Positions 25,296 to 34,386 of a stretch of 64,000 nucleotides of DNA are shown here, in pieces. The translations under genes and the position numbers were made by a program. Origin of the DNA: Synechococcus sp. HJ21-Hayes (GTDB lineage: Bacteria; Cyanobacteriota; Cyanobacteriia; PCC-6307; Cyanobiaceae); assembly GCF_024345835.1 (NCBI RefSeq), contig NZ_JAGQBW010000008.1, positions 78,894 through 142,893 of the forward strand, given 5' to 3'. Each line of letters starts with the position of its first letter. Position 1 is the first letter of the stretch. Under the pieces are notes generated by a model that was not told where the DNA came from, ran no database searches, and was given only the letters and a program-made list of their open reading frames with translations.

Positions 25296-25565
25296 TCAGC
25301 CCCTTGGCTTGATCAGTTGCAGCACTTGGGGGCCAATACTGCCAGCCCTGCGCTCGCAATCGAGAGCCATCAAAATGCGGCGAGCCGATTCCGCCACATC
25401 TCCAGAGGCCGCAGCTGCTTCCGCCACAGCTTCGTGGCCGGCGGCTTGCCGGATGAGATCGGCCCGACGGTCACCGGCAACCGCAGTGTTGATCGATTGC
25501 ATCAGCTGGAACGTAGCGTCCGAAAAGAGAGCAAGGGGCTGTGCAGCACTTGGCTGCCGAACCAT
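25296..25565 (-). CDS. Small hypothetical protein, 89 residues
   Basis: An 89-residue helical protein with natural amino-acid composition (FSDATFQLMQSINTAVAGDR, then ESARRILMALDCERRAG). No membrane segment or motif is seen and no family is recognised. It lies just outside the tRNA fragment, so it should be the first gene of the native flank. Confidence is moderate because it is short and isolated. Confidence 0.5.
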   Translation of the reverse strand: MVRQPSAAQPLALFSDATFQLMQSINTAVAGDRRADLIRQAAGHEAVAEAAAASGDVAESARRILMALDCERRAGSIGPQVLQLIKPRG

Positions 25566-25690
25566 GGTTGGCGAGAACCCGACAGGGAGCCACAGCCAGA
25601 GCCGAGAAATCGCGGCTTCTTGAAACTAACTTAAGACCTGGTCTTCAAAATACGAAGGCCAGGCCAGCAAAGCTGTTGCGAAATCGACAC

Positions 25691-25906
25691 TCAGGTACCA
25701 GGTTCTTCCCGGTTGCCACCAAGGTCGGCGATCTGATCCCTCAACTGATCCACCCGCTGCTGATCACCGCGGGTGATGGCAACGGCGAGGGCGAATTCAA
25801 GCTTTTCGAGCTGGTGCCCACCATCGGCATAGCCCCGCTGCTGACAGGCCGGGGTCTGAGGGGTTGCGGAGCGAGTAGCAGGGCGATGGCTGTTGAGGTT
25901 GGCCAT
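25691..25906 (-). CDS. Small hypothetical protein, 71 residues
   Basis: A small protein starting at the ATG at 25906; an earlier in-frame codon at 25924 is less likely. The C-terminal half is a charged helix (KLEFALAVAITRGDQQRVDQ). It is followed upstream by another small coiled-coil gene on the same strand, 39 bases away, so the two may be co-transcribed. The function is unknown. Confidence 0.5.
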   Translation of the reverse strand: MANLNSHRPATRSATPQTPACQQRGYADGGHQLEKLEFALAVAITRGDQQRVDQLRDQIADLGGNREEPGT

Positions 25907-25945
25907 GGTTCGCTTTCTTCCCATTCTGTCACCGTTGGCCAGCTC

Positions 25946-26209
25946 TTAGGCGGCCATGGGCAACTCGGCATCAGCATCTCCCGACTCGGCCAGCAGCGAA
26001 CGGCAGTCCGCCAGCAGAGATTCCACGGTCTCGAGACTGCGGAGCTCATCGGCATCGGGCTCGAGCGGCGTGGCCATCCCATCCAGCTGCAGCTCCAGGG
26101 CAGCCAAGCGCTGCTCCAGCTTCACCAGGCGGTGGGAGAGAGCTGTCACGGTCTGGGCGAGATCTTCAGTGGTGCGCGTAATCCGAAAGGACACCGATTG
26201 GCTGTTCAT
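25946..26209 (-). CDS. Small coiled-coil protein, 87 residues
   Basis: It starts at the ATG at 26209 and codes for an acidic, almost fully helical protein with a clear heptad pattern (LSHRLVKLEQRLAALELQLD). No cysteine, signal peptide or membrane helix is present. Such short coiled coils are common in picocyanobacteria and have no assigned role. It is on the same strand as, and upstream of, the 71-residue gene. Confidence 0.5.
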   Translation of the reverse strand: MNSQSVSFRITRTTEDLAQTVTALSHRLVKLEQRLAALELQLDGMATPLEPDADELRSLETVESLLADCRSLLAESGDADAELPMAA

Positions 26210-26304
26210 CCGCCCAGGGCAACTGCGCCGATGACACCACACAACGGGGCCTGACTCAAGCCATCCGCTCCCAGACTGAGCCACGTCTGCGGAACTGACC
26301 CCCC

Positions 26305-26826
26305 ATGTCACCCCTCCTCACCCTGCTGGTGTACGTGCTGGCCGGCCTGGGCGGAGGTCTGCTGGCCCTGCGCACGGGTATCCCAGCCGCACCCCTAGCC
26401 GGCGCCCTGCTGGGGGCCGCGCTCGTCAGCATGAGTGGCCGACTGGAGGTGGCCCAGTGGCCCAGTGGCAGCCGCACCATGCTGGAGATCGCCATCGGCA
26501 CGGTCATCGGCACAAGCCTCACCAGCACCGCCCTGGCCGAGCTGCGCGAGCTCTGGCGCCCGGCGGTGTTGATCACCGTGACTCTGGTCATGACCGGCCT
26601 CGTGGTGGGGCTGTGGTGCAGCCGACTGCTTGGTGTGGATCCCGTGGTGGCCCTGCTGGGAGCCGCACCCGGCGGCATCAGCGGCATGAGCCTGGTGGGA
26701 GCCGAGTTCGGGGTGGGGGCGGCCGTGGCCGCACTCCATGCCGTGCGCTTGATCACTGTGTTGCTGGTGCTGCCGCTGATGGTGCGCCTGGTGCTGGGGA
26801 ATGGCGGCGGCTCACCCCCTGGATAG
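26305..26826 (+). CDS. AbrB-family membrane protein (half-length)
   Basis: A 173-residue integral membrane protein with about five hydrophobic segments and Gly-rich motifs (PAAPLAGALLGAALVS, GAAPGGISGMSLVGAEFGVG) typical of the AbrB membrane family (not the AbrB transcription factor). Bacterial members usually have two such repeats in about 350 residues; this protein has one, as in other cyanobacteria, so it may work as a dimer. It is probably a transporter in the plasma membrane with unknown substrate. Confidence 0.7.
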   Translation: MSPLLTLLVYVLAGLGGGLLALRTGIPAAPLAGALLGAALVSMSGRLEVAQWPSGSRTMLEIAIGTVIGTSLTSTALAELRELWRPAVLITVTLVMTGLVVGLWCSRLLGVDPVVALLGAAPGGISGMSLVGAEFGVGAAVAALHAVRLITVLLVLPLMVRLVLGNGGGSPPG

Positions 26827-26869
26827 GGGGCGCGGGCATCGATACGGTGGGCCCGCAGGATTTGTGCCC

Positions 26870-27337
26870 ATGGCCCGCATCGCAAGCTTCCGCTCCCTGG
26901 CCAAACGCCTGGCCCGCAGCCTTCCCCTCTGCATGGTGGGCGTGCTGGGGGTGCTTCCGGCAGCAGCACAGGCCGCCGATGGCACAAACAGCCCCGGCGG
27001 GAAAGGGGCCCAAGTGTACTGCTACATGCGCAGTGCGGGCAACAACCATGAGGTGAGCTGGAATGCCGCCTATGCCCTGATCAAGCGCCAAAGCGCGAGC
27101 ATGTTCAAGACTTCACCCGAACACGCAGCCGTGATGATCACCGAGGCGGTGGTCCAGAACCCAGGCAGCTTCCCGGACTGCGGCAAGTACCTCGGCAGCC
27201 TGTTTGAGAAATCTGCAGCCCGTGAGGCGACTACCAACTCCGCTAGATCTGGTTCTGCTGCGGGTGAGGCCAACCCATCAGCTCCGGTGAGCGGCCAACC
27301 GAGCTCCACCCCTCGCTCAGACCGCTACGCCTACTAA
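26870..27337 (+). CDS. Secreted cyanobacterial protein, DUF6554-like
   Basis: A 155-residue protein starting at the ATG at 26870, with a basic N terminus and a signal peptide ending near AAAQAADG. The mature part has two conserved cysteines (QVYCYMRSAGN and FPDCGKYLGSLF) around a helical core, then a disordered Ser/Pro tail. The layout resembles small periplasmic DUF6554 proteins of picocyanobacteria (from memory). The start is 43 bases after the AbrB-like gene, so they may share a transcript. Confidence 0.6.
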   Translation: MARIASFRSLAKRLARSLPLCMVGVLGVLPAAAQAADGTNSPGGKGAQVYCYMRSAGNNHEVSWNAAYALIKRQSASMFKTSPEHAAVMITEAVVQNPGSFPDCGKYLGSLFEKSAAREATTNSARSGSAAGEANPSAPVSGQPSSTPRSDRYAY

Positions 27338-27342
27338 ATCCT

Positions 27343-27777
27343 GTGTCCCGATCCTCACCGCTGAGCCCCTGGGCCATCCTGGCCTTAGCGGCGCCGATGC
27401 TTCTGGGGGGTTGCTACGACCCGGCCCCCGACCCACGCAGCAGCGGACCTGGGGTGGATGACTGCCTGCGAAATGTGCAGATGGACCAGCTGACCGAGGC
27501 CATCGGCCGCTGTGATGCCGTAGTGAGCGCCCATCCCAATGCGCCCCAACCCCGCAATGAACGCGCGTTGTTGCACAGCCTCGCCGGGCAGACAGAGGCC
27601 TCCTGCATTGACAGTCGAGCGGCCGCTGCCTTACTGCAACGCCAGCACAAGGGAGTCAGCCAGGACGCGGTGCTAGTGGAGGAGATCCACCTGCGCATGC
27701 GCAGCTGCCAACCCCTCACCAATCCACCAGCAGCTGGCGCACCATCTGGGCAAAGGTCTGGCGTCGCAAGGCCGTAG
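27343..27777 (+). CDS. Putative lipoprotein, 144 residues
   Basis: A GTG-initiated protein with an N-terminal hydrophobic segment ending in a lipobox (MLLGGC), so it is likely anchored to a membrane as a lipoprotein. The mature part has TPR-like helices (LTEAIGRCDAVVSAHPNAPQ, then NERALLHSLAGQ) and two further cysteines. It follows the DUF6554-like gene by five bases. Its last 62 bases overlap, tail to tail, the end of a helicase gene on the opposite strand. Confidence 0.65.
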   Translation: MSRSSPLSPWAILALAAPMLLGGCYDPAPDPRSSGPGVDDCLRNVQMDQLTEAIGRCDAVVSAHPNAPQPRNERALLHSLAGQTEASCIDSRAAAALLQRQHKGVSQDAVLVEEIHLRMRSCQPLTNPPAAGAPSGQRSGVARP

Positions 27778-29290
27778 TGCCCTGCTGCAGCAGCAGATCG
27801 ATGCGCTGGGCCTTGCTGGCGATCAGGCCATCCACCAGTTGATCGGCCACCCCCAGCTGCAACCAGTGACACTGCAAGCTGCCCTGCATTCCGATGCGAT
27901 GGCAGCGATCCTCGGCCTGCTCGGCATCCCCGGGGGTCCAGGGCCGCTCCAACAGGACCACATGGCGAGCACGGTGCAGGGTGTAGCCCAGGCCACCCAC
28001 CCCAAAGGTGCTCACCAGCAGGGTGTCCCTCCCGGCCTGAAAGCGGTCCACCTGCCGCTGGCGATCGGCGGGCTTCAGCCGGCCGGTGAGCAGACCACCC
28101 CCCAGGCGCGCCTGCAGCAGCTCGGCGGCGGCCACGTAGGCCGTGAACACCAGCACGGAATCGCCCCCGCCCAGCAATTCCTCCACCAGCTCTGCCACGG
28201 CCGGCAACTTGTATTCCGCACCGATCTGGCGCAGGGCCGTGAACACCGCCAGGGCTTCGGCATCGCGGCGCACTAGACCAGCCGCTGATCGGCGGCGATA
28301 GTCGTCCACCTTGAGCTGCAGGCGATGCTGAAAGCCCTGGCCCTCAGCCGGGTTGAGCTCCACCGGCACCAGGCGGCGCTGCTTGGGGGGCAGATCCAGA
28401 CAATCCGCCTTGCCGCGATGCAACAGGAGCGGCCGGGTGAGCCGATGCAGCTCCTCAAGCTGGCTGGCCCCGAGGGCATGCCAGTGACGCACGCCGCCAC
28501 TCTCACTCCAGTGGCCCTGGCAGTAGCGCTCCTCGAAGGCCCGCTGGTCGGCGGAGAGGGGATGGCCAATGGCCGCCAGCAACGGAAACAACTGCACCGG
28601 CCGGCCGTTCTTCATGGGGGTGCCGGTGAGCAGCCAGGCCGCCCGTAGACGGGGATGGCGGGCCAGCTTCAGAAAGGCCCGGGTACGCGCTGCCGAGAGG
28701 TTCTGGGCGTAGTGGGCCTCATCGGCGATCAGCACCGTGCCGGCGGGCGGCAGCTGGCGGGGCAGGCGCGCCCAGCTCAGCAGCTCGAGCTGCAGCTCGA
28801 GGGCCGCGGCCTCCTGGCGCCAATGGCTGTGCAGCCCGGCCGGCGCAATCACGGCAATGCGGCAATCGGCGCTGCGCACCAGGGCGCGGGCCGCCGCCAG
28901 GGCGGTGAGAGTTTTGCCGAGTCCCATGGCATCTGCCAGCAGGGCACCCCGACGGGCCAGCAACCAACGGGCCGCCACCCGTTGATGGGCAAACAGGCAA
29001 CGCCCATCCGGCAGCGGTTGCTCCAGAGCGGCAGCCCGCACCAGAAGGCGGTGGGGCGGTAGCGGCGGTAGGGGCTGCTCGAGCCACTCGAACCATTGCT
29101 GCAGCTCCGGCTCAATCGCGAAGCGGGCGGCGAACTGCTGCCGCAACGGGACTGCCGCCTCCAGGGGAAACTCCCAACAGCGCAACCGCGAGCGCCACAC
29201 CCCCCGGGGCCGCACCGCCCGCAACTGGGCCTGGGTGACGGCGTCGAAGGGGATCACCACCTCGATGGTGCCGGCTGGCCCCAGACGCAT
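27716..29290 (-). CDS. SNF2-family helicase, SMARCAL1-like
   Basis: A 524-residue superfamily 2 ATPase starting at the ATG at 29290. Visible motifs are motif I LLADAMGLGKTLTALAAARA, motif II VLIADEAHYAQN, motif III LLTGTPMKNGRP, motif V VSTFGVGGLGYTLH and motif VI QAEDRCHRIGMQG. An N-terminal region of about 95 residues precedes the motor. The compact architecture resembles SMARCAL1/ZRANB3-type annealing helicases, which remodel forked DNA; the cellular role here is inferred. Its 3' end overlaps the opposing lipoprotein gene. Confidence 0.82.
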   Translation of the reverse strand: MRLGPAGTIEVVIPFDAVTQAQLRAVRPRGVWRSRLRCWEFPLEAAVPLRQQFAARFAIEPELQQWFEWLEQPLPPLPPHRLLVRAAALEQPLPDGRCLFAHQRVAARWLLARRGALLADAMGLGKTLTALAAARALVRSADCRIAVIAPAGLHSHWRQEAAALELQLELLSWARLPRQLPPAGTVLIADEAHYAQNLSAARTRAFLKLARHPRLRAAWLLTGTPMKNGRPVQLFPLLAAIGHPLSADQRAFEERYCQGHWSESGGVRHWHALGASQLEELHRLTRPLLLHRGKADCLDLPPKQRRLVPVELNPAEGQGFQHRLQLKVDDYRRRSAAGLVRRDAEALAVFTALRQIGAEYKLPAVAELVEELLGGGDSVLVFTAYVAAAELLQARLGGGLLTGRLKPADRQRQVDRFQAGRDTLLVSTFGVGGLGYTLHRARHVVLLERPWTPGDAEQAEDRCHRIGMQGSLQCHWLQLGVADQLVDGLIASKAQRIDLLLQQGTTALRRQTFAQMVRQLLVDW

Positions 29291-29484
29291 CTGACAGCCA
29301 GCCAAAGCAGCCCAGCTCGCCGATGGTACGCCAGCAATCTAACGGGCCAGCTCCATGCTCGCTTCCAAATCTAGGGCGACCACAACGACGCGCAAGAGCT
29401 CGCAACAAACTGCCCAAACTGCATCCCTCGACACATTGACAACCCAGACACTGCAGGCAGACTCTCTGCAACCGAGCGAATCGG

Positions 29485-29862
29485 ATGCACGCCAAGGACG
29501 CTGTTTTCCTTGAAGATCTGTGCCCCAAACTTCGTGTTCGACGCTGGAGACAATCTCTCCACAGTTTTACCAACAAGAGCTGCATTTACTGCGGCAAACC
29601 ATCAGAATCGATTGATCACGTTCTGCCCCAGAGCCGCGGCGGCCTGAGCGTGACCGAAAACTGCGTACCAGCCTGCCTGGCCTGCAATGGCCACAAGAGC
29701 GATACCGACGCCTTCGAGTGGTATCGCCGCCAGCGCTTCTACGACCCCCGCCGGGCCATGGCGATTCGAGCCTGGATGGATGGCGACCTGCGGCTCGCCG
29801 TTCGCCTGCTGCAGTGGGCCACTCCGGGGGCCAGCCCGGCCACGATGCTGCAGGCCGCATGA
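29485..29862 (+). CDS. HNH endonuclease
   Basis: A 125-residue protein with the HNH fold: KSCIYCG, then SIDHVLPQSRGG, NCVPACLACNGHKSD. The four cysteines for structural zinc and the catalytic His of DHV are present. Short free-standing HNH proteins of this kind are common in picocyanobacteria, and their target is unknown. It is divergent from the helicase; between them (29,291-29,484) no clear promoter is visible apart from a TTGACA near 29,433. Confidence 0.8.
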   Translation: MHAKDAVFLEDLCPKLRVRRWRQSLHSFTNKSCIYCGKPSESIDHVLPQSRGGLSVTENCVPACLACNGHKSDTDAFEWYRRQRFYDPRRAMAIRAWMDGDLRLAVRLLQWATPGASPATMLQAA

Positions 29863-29866
29863 GCAC

Positions 29867-30070
29867 TCACCACACCCGGCAGGCCGCAGCCCCGTTGTGG
29901 CGCTGACAGATGTCCGCCTGGGCGATGGGCTGCTCCGGAGCCAACAGCGCAGCGACCAGCACCAGGCCAGGCACCAGGGCCAAGGCCAGCGGCACCCGGC
30001 GAACCCTGGGGGGCACGTGCGCAAAGCGCGCCGGGGAGGCAAAGGGAGTAGAGAGACAGGACGCGGTCAT
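29867..30070 (-). CDS. Small membrane or secreted protein, 67 residues
   Basis: A 67-residue protein with one hydrophobic helix (PLALALVPGLVLVAALLA) and a short polar tail containing two cysteines (ICQRHNGAAACRVW). It is likely single-pass or exported. No family is assigned. It is divergent from the SDR gene with only 35 bases between, and a palindrome lies in that gap. Confidence 0.5.
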   Translation of the reverse strand: MTASCLSTPFASPARFAHVPPRVRRVPLALALVPGLVLVAALLAPEQPIAQADICQRHNGAAACRVW

Positions 30071-30088
30071 CAGCCGGGATCGCGGGAA

Positions 30089-30104
30089 GTAATACAGGTG
30101 TACT
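30089..30104. promoter_or_regulatory. Palindrome upstream of the SDR gene, LexA-like
   Basis: AATACAGGTGTACT at 30091-30104 ends one base before the SDR ATG and shares 12 of 14 bases with the site at 22818-22831. TAATAC at 30090-30095 resembles a -10 box on the plus strand and TATTAC on the minus strand. One mismatch to the LexA pattern. Confidence 0.35.
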
Positions 30105-30105
30105 C

Positions 30106-31017
30106 ATGGCATCCGGGGCTGTCAACCCTCGTGCACGTGTTCTGGTGTTGGGCGGTGGCTACACAGGCCAGCGCTTCGCGGCAGCCATGGCGCAGCGGGG
30201 AGCTGCGGTATGGCTGACCCATCGCGACGACACACCACCAAGCGCGGGGCGCGACGACACACTCACCTGGCTGCGCTTCGACCCGGACCATGGCCACCAG
30301 CCGGCCCTGCCGGAGGGCCTCACCCATGTGTTGAGCACAATTCCGCCAGACAGGGCCGGGCGCGATGCAGCCCTTGAGTTGCTACTGCAGGAGCTGCGTT
30401 TGCAGCCCCTGGAGTGGCTGGGCTACCTGTCCACCACGGGGGTGTACGGCGACACCCAGGGGACCTGGGTAGATGAAACCAGCCCTACCAACCCCGGCCT
30501 GCAGCGCAGCCAGGCGCGCTTGCGCTGCGAACAGACCTGGCTGAGCAGCGGCCTACCGGTGCAGAGCTTCCGGCTACCGGCGATCTATGGCCCCGGACGC
30601 TGCCCGTTTCAACAGCTGGAGGCCGGCACCGCCCGGCTGATCCACAAACCCGGCCAGGTGTTCTGCCGCATCCACGTGGACGACATCGTGGGCGCCCTGA
30701 TGCATTGCCTGAACCAGCCGGCAGCACAGCGGCCCGCCCTGGTGAACGTGAGCGACGACACCCCCTGCCCCTCGAGTGAAACCCTCAGCTATGCCGCCCA
30801 TCTGCTGGGCTGCAAGCTGCCCCCCCTGCAACAGTTCGCAGAAACGGCCGCCAGCATGAGCGCCATGGCGCGCAGCTTCTGGGCGGACAACCGCCGCGTC
30901 AGCAACGCTCGGCTGTGCCAGGAGCTCGGCTACCGGCTGCGCTTTCCGAGTTACAGGGAAGGGTTCCGAGCCTCCCTGGAGGAGGAGCGCGGTTCCAGAC
31001 TGGTGACGCCGGGCTGA
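30106..31017 (+). CDS. NAD(P)-dependent SDR/epimerase-type protein
   Basis: A 303-residue extended short-chain dehydrogenase-like protein (YeeZ type). The nucleotide-binding motif VLVLGGGYTGQRFAAAMA is near the N terminus. A YLSTTGVYGD segment provides Ser/Thr and Tyr of the active-site region, although the usual YxxxK lysine is not obvious. Then LPAIYGPGRCPF and HVDDIVGAL follow as in NAD-dependent epimerases. The substrate is unknown. A palindrome directly abuts the start codon. Confidence 0.78.
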   Translation: MASGAVNPRARVLVLGGGYTGQRFAAAMAQRGAAVWLTHRDDTPPSAGRDDTLTWLRFDPDHGHQPALPEGLTHVLSTIPPDRAGRDAALELLLQELRLQPLEWLGYLSTTGVYGDTQGTWVDETSPTNPGLQRSQARLRCEQTWLSSGLPVQSFRLPAIYGPGRCPFQQLEAGTARLIHKPGQVFCRIHVDDIVGALMHCLNQPAAQRPALVNVSDDTPCPSSETLSYAAHLLGCKLPPLQQFAETAASMSAMARSFWADNRRVSNARLCQELGYRLRFPSYREGFRASLEEERGSRLVTPG

Positions 31018-31160
31018 GCGCCAGGCTGGGCATCCGGATCCGGCACAAACGGCACCCCGACATCGTGCAGGAACTGATCCCAGTGCAGCTCCACCCAGCC
31101 CTTCTCCACACCGGTCACCAGCCCGAAGGCGAGTCCCGCAAGCAGCAACCAGCGCACCAT
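30951..31160 (-). CDS. Small hypothetical protein with N-terminal hydrophobic segment, 69 residues
   Basis: It encodes a short protein beginning [20 protein letters not shown] and continuing WVELHWDQFLHDVGVPFVPD, which looks like the small single-helix proteins of marine picocyanobacteria. Its ATG shares a CATG with the pdxA ATG on the other strand, and its 3' part overlaps the end of the SDR gene. These overlaps lower confidence; the sequence itself looks protein-like up to about residue 50. Confidence 0.45.
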   Translation of the reverse strand: MVRWLLLAGLAFGLVTGVEKGWVELHWDQFLHDVGVPFVPDPDAQPGAQPGVTSLEPRSSSREARNPSL

Positions 31161-32181
31161 GCCCGAACCGGCTCGAGATGCCAACGCTAGGCAGTGCCGC
31201 CTGGCCATTCCCCTAGGCGACCCCGCCGGCATCGGCGCCGAGGTGACCCTCAAGGCCCTGGCGGACTGGCCAACGCACCAGCCCGCACCGCTGCTGGTGG
31301 GTTGCCGGCGCTGGCTGGAAGCCCAGTACCAGCAGCTGCGGGCCGTGGTCCCTGCCCCCCTGGCCGATCCCGCCGAGCTGGACCTGCTGGACCTGCCCCT
31401 ATGCGACGCCGTGGCCCCCGGCCAAGCCAGCGCTGCCAGCGGTGAGGCTAGCTTCCGCTGGCTGAGCGCGGCCGTGGACCTGGTACTGCAGGGCCGCTGC
31501 CAGGCCCTCACCACCGCCCCGATCGCCAAGCACGCCTGGCATGCCGCCGGCCACCCCTATCCGGGCCAGACCGAACGGCTGGCGGAACTGGCGGGGGCAG
31601 CAGAAGCCTCGATGCTGTTCACGGCTCGCTCGCCCCAGAGCGGCTGGAGGCTCAACACCCTGCTGGCCACCACCCACATCCCCCTGCGGGCGGTGCCCGC
31701 AGCCCTCACGCCGGAGCGGATCAGCAGCAAGCTGGACACCCTGCTGGCCTTCTGCCAACGGTTCCGCCAACGGCCGCGGCTGGCGGTAGCCGGGCTCAAT
31801 CCCCATGCCGGCGAGCAGGGCCAGCTGGGCCGAGAAGAGCAGGACTGGCTGATCCCGGCCCTGGCCCAGTGGCAGCGGCTGCATCCCGAGGCCGAGTTGT
31901 TGGGTCCGCTACCGCCGGACACCTGCTGGCTGGAGGCGGGTCGGGCCTGGCACGGCGCCCAGGAGCACCAGGCCGCCGACGGCACCCTGGCCCTCTATCA
32001 CGACCAGGGCCTGATCCCCGTGAAGCTGCTGGCCTTCGACCAGGCCGTGAACACCAGCCTGGGGCTGCCGTTCCTGCGCACCTCACCAGACCACGGCACC
32101 GGCTTTGGCATCGCCGGCCAGGGCCAGGCCCGGGCCGACAGCATGCGGGCTGCCCTGGATACGGCGGCGGAGCTGGGTTAG
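31159..32181 (+). CDS. pdxA: 4-hydroxythreonine-4-phosphate dehydrogenase PdxA
   Basis: A 340-residue PdxA, close to the family length. It oxidises 4-phospho-hydroxy-threonine to the aminoketone used by PdxJ in pyridoxal phosphate synthesis. Recognisable motifs are the start [38 protein letters not shown], metal-binding [12 protein letters not shown] and [13 protein letters not shown] with the conserved His/Asp. It is cytoplasmic. The stop overlaps the accB stop by four bases, tail to tail. Confidence 0.92.
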   Translation: MPEPARDANARQCRLAIPLGDPAGIGAEVTLKALADWPTHQPAPLLVGCRRWLEAQYQQLRAVVPAPLADPAELDLLDLPLCDAVAPGQASAASGEASFRWLSAAVDLVLQGRCQALTTAPIAKHAWHAAGHPYPGQTERLAELAGAAEASMLFTARSPQSGWRLNTLLATTHIPLRAVPAALTPERISSKLDTLLAFCQRFRQRPRLAVAGLNPHAGEQGQLGREEQDWLIPALAQWQRLHPEAELLGPLPPDTCWLEAGRAWHGAQEHQAADGTLALYHDQGLIPVKLLAFDQAVNTSLGLPFLRTSPDHGTGFGIAGQGQARADSMRAALDTAAELG

Positions 32182-32660
32182 CCGGGCTTAACGCGCATCA
32201 GCACCTGGCCGAACTCCACCGGGGTGCCATTTTCCACCAGGATCTCCACCACCTCGCCGCTCACCTCGGCCTCCAGCTCGTTCATGAGCTTCATGGCCTC
32301 GAGGATGCAGACGGTTTGGCCGGCATTGATGCGGGCGCCCAGCTCCACGAACGAGGGTTCGCCTGGGGCGGGAGAGCGGTAGAAGGTGGCCACCATCGGG
32401 GCGGTGATCTCCACCAGATCGCTGCGAACAGCCGGAGCCGCCGGGGGGGCTGCGGAGGGGGCCACGGGGACCGCTGGCGCGGGCAACACCGGGGCGGCCA
32501 CGGCAGGAGCGGCGGCCTGCATCACCACCTGGGGCTGGGCTGCCGGCAGGTTGCGGCGCAGCTCCAGACGGAAATCATCGCCCTCGAGCTTCAGTTCCTG
32601 GATGTCGCTCTCACCCAACAGGGTGATGAGCTCGCGCAGTTGGGTGTGGTCGAGCTGCAT
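32178..32660 (-). CDS. accB: Biotin carboxyl carrier protein of acetyl-CoA carboxylase
   Basis: A 160-residue BCCP. An N-terminal helical domain ([20 protein letters not shown]) is linked by an Ala/Pro-rich stretch to the biotinyl domain with the modified lysine in [15 protein letters not shown]. It carries carboxylated biotin between the AccC carboxylase and the AccA/AccD transferase in the first step of fatty-acid synthesis. The gene follows efp by five bases on the same strand, the usual cyanobacterial efp-accB pair, so they are probably co-transcribed. Confidence 0.95.
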   Translation of the reverse strand: MQLDHTQLRELITLLGESDIQELKLEGDDFRLELRRNLPAAQPQVVMQAAAPAVAAPVLPAPAVPVAPSAAPPAAPAVRSDLVEITAPMVATFYRSPAPGEPSFVELGARINAGQTVCILEAMKLMNELEAEVSGEVVEILVENGTPVEFGQVLMRVKPG

Positions 32661-32665
32661 GGCGA

Positions 32666-33226
32666 TCAGTTCTCGCGTCCGAGGTAGCTATCGGTGCGGG
32701 TGTCGATCTTGATCTTCTCGCCGATGGAGAGGAACAGGGGGACCATCACCTGGGCACCGGTCTCGACGATGGCGGGCTTGGTGCCGCCGGTGGCGGTATC
32801 GCCCTTCACACCAGGATCAGTCTGGGTGATTTCCAACACCACGGAGTTGGGCAGTTCCACCTCGAGGGGTTTGCCGTTCCAATAGACGACGCTCACCTCC
32901 ATGCCTTCCTTGAGGTATTTGCGAGTGTCGCCGATCTGCTTAGCGGTGAGGCGGGTCTCCTCGTAGGAGGCCATGTCCATGAACACGTAGTCGTCGCCCT
33001 CCATGTAGGTGTGCTGGAGGGTGGCCTTCTCCAGCACCGCCTGGGGCATGGTCTCCCCAGCCCGGAAGGTCTTCTCCACAACGTTGCCGCTCTGCACCGC
33101 CTTCAGCTTGGTGCGCACGAAAGCCGAACCCTTGCCAGGCTTCACGTGCAGGAATTCCACGACGCGCCACACCTGGCCGTCCAACTCAATCGTGGTGCCG
33201 GTACGAAAATCGTTGCTCGAGATCAT
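32666..33226 (-). CDS. efp: Translation elongation factor P
   Basis: A 186-residue EF-P, full length, starting [18 protein letters not shown] at the ATG at 33226; the open frame upstream is not homologous. The loop that receives a modification in other bacteria reads [11 protein letters not shown], with lysine at the tip. C-terminal OB domains end in [17 protein letters not shown] rescues ribosomes stalled at polyproline stretches. It is the first gene of the efp-accB pair and divergent from the cyclophilin gene, with 67 bases between. Confidence 0.96.
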   Translation of the reverse strand: MISSNDFRTGTTIELDGQVWRVVEFLHVKPGKGSAFVRTKLKAVQSGNVVEKTFRAGETMPQAVLEKATLQHTYMEGDDYVFMDMASYEETRLTAKQIGDTRKYLKEGMEVSVVYWNGKPLEVELPNSVVLEITQTDPGVKGDTATGGTKPAIVETGAQVMVPLFLSIGEKIKIDTRTDSYLGREN

Positions 33227-33293
33227 TCCGGCAGAACGGTTCAGGCCGGATTGTACGGCTGTGGCAGAGTCCAGACAGAGACAAGGCTGCAGC

Positions 33294-34382
33294 ATGGATC
33301 TCAAGCGCTGGCCCCCCTTCCGCTGGCTGCTGGCCCTGCTGGTGGCTGTAGGACTCGGCTGGGGCCCTCTGGCGGCGCCGGCCCAGGCGGCCCTGCCCCC
33401 CGGCAACGCCGTGACCGACCCGGCCGCGATCCTGCGCGATGCCCTGCCGATCCAGCAGGGCGATCTTCAGGACTTGCAACATCGCCTGGAGAGCACCAGC
33501 GACGACCTGCGGGCCAAGCGCTGGACCGCCCTCGCCGGCACGGTGCGCCGCAGCCAGGCCCTGCTCACCACGCGCCGGGCCTCGATCCTGGCCAGCCTGC
33601 CACCCGCCACCCAGGCCCAGGGGGCCGAACTGCTCGACCAGCTGGACAGCCAACTGCAGACCCTGGCCGCCTCCAGCGACAGCCAGAACCGCGACACCTT
33701 CCTGGACGACCGGCGCGCAGTCCTGGCCAGCGTGGGCCAGCTGGAAGCCCTGCTGGTGGGGGAGTTCCCCTATGCGATCCCGGCGGAATTCGACAACCTG
33801 CCCCGCCTGCTGGGCCGGGCCACGGTGGCGATCGAAACCACTAAGGGCCCCCTCACCGCCGTGGTGGATGGCTACAACGCCCCGCTGACGGCCGGGGCCT
33901 TCGTGGATCTGGTGCAGAAGGGCTTCTATGACGGCCTGCCCTTCACCCGCGCCGAGGATTTCTACGTGCTGCAGACCGGCGATCCAAAGGGAGCCGAAAG
34001 CGGCTACGTCGACCCCAAAACCAAGGCCGAGCGCCCCGTGCCCCTGGAGATCATGGTGCCGGGGCAGCAGCAGCCCTTCTACAACCAGACCTTCGAGGAT
34101 CTGGGCATGTTCAAGGCCACGCCGGTGCTGCCCTTCGCCACCCTGGGCACCCTGGGCTGGGCCCACTCCGATGAAGCCCTCGACGACGGCTCCTCCCAGT
34201 TCTTCTTCTTCCTCTACGAAGCGGAACTCACCCCAGCCGGCCTCAACCTGGTGGATGGCCGCTATGGGGCCTTCGGCTATGTGGTGGATGGCTTCGACGT
34301 GCTCGAGGAGCTGGGCGTGGACGACGGCATCGTGAAGGCAACGGTGATCGACGGCAGCGAGAACCTCAAACCCCACGCCTGA
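33294..34382 (+). CDS. Lumenal peptidyl-prolyl isomerase, TLP40-like cyclophilin
   Basis: A 362-residue protein starting at the ATG at 33294. A signal peptide ([20 protein letters not shown], ending QAALPPG) is followed by a four-helix region (residues about 40-160) and a cyclophilin-type PPIase domain from about 175 ([20 protein letters not shown] to the end, with [20 protein letters not shown]). This helical-plus-cyclophilin layout is that of thylakoid-lumen TLP40/CYP38 proteins involved in photosystem II assembly. The active-site Arg/Phe set is only partly conserved, so isomerase activity is uncertain. Confidence 0.88.
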   Translation: MDLKRWPPFRWLLALLVAVGLGWGPLAAPAQAALPPGNAVTDPAAILRDALPIQQGDLQDLQHRLESTSDDLRAKRWTALAGTVRRSQALLTTRRASILASLPPATQAQGAELLDQLDSQLQTLAASSDSQNRDTFLDDRRAVLASVGQLEALLVGEFPYAIPAEFDNLPRLLGRATVAIETTKGPLTAVVDGYNAPLTAGAFVDLVQKGFYDGLPFTRAEDFYVLQTGDPKGAESGYVDPKTKAERPVPLEIMVPGQQQPFYNQTFEDLGMFKATPVLPFATLGTLGWAHSDEALDDGSSQFFFFLYEAELTPAGLNLVDGRYGAFGYVVDGFDVLEELGVDDGIVKATVIDGSENLKPHA

Positions 34383-34386
34383 ACCC

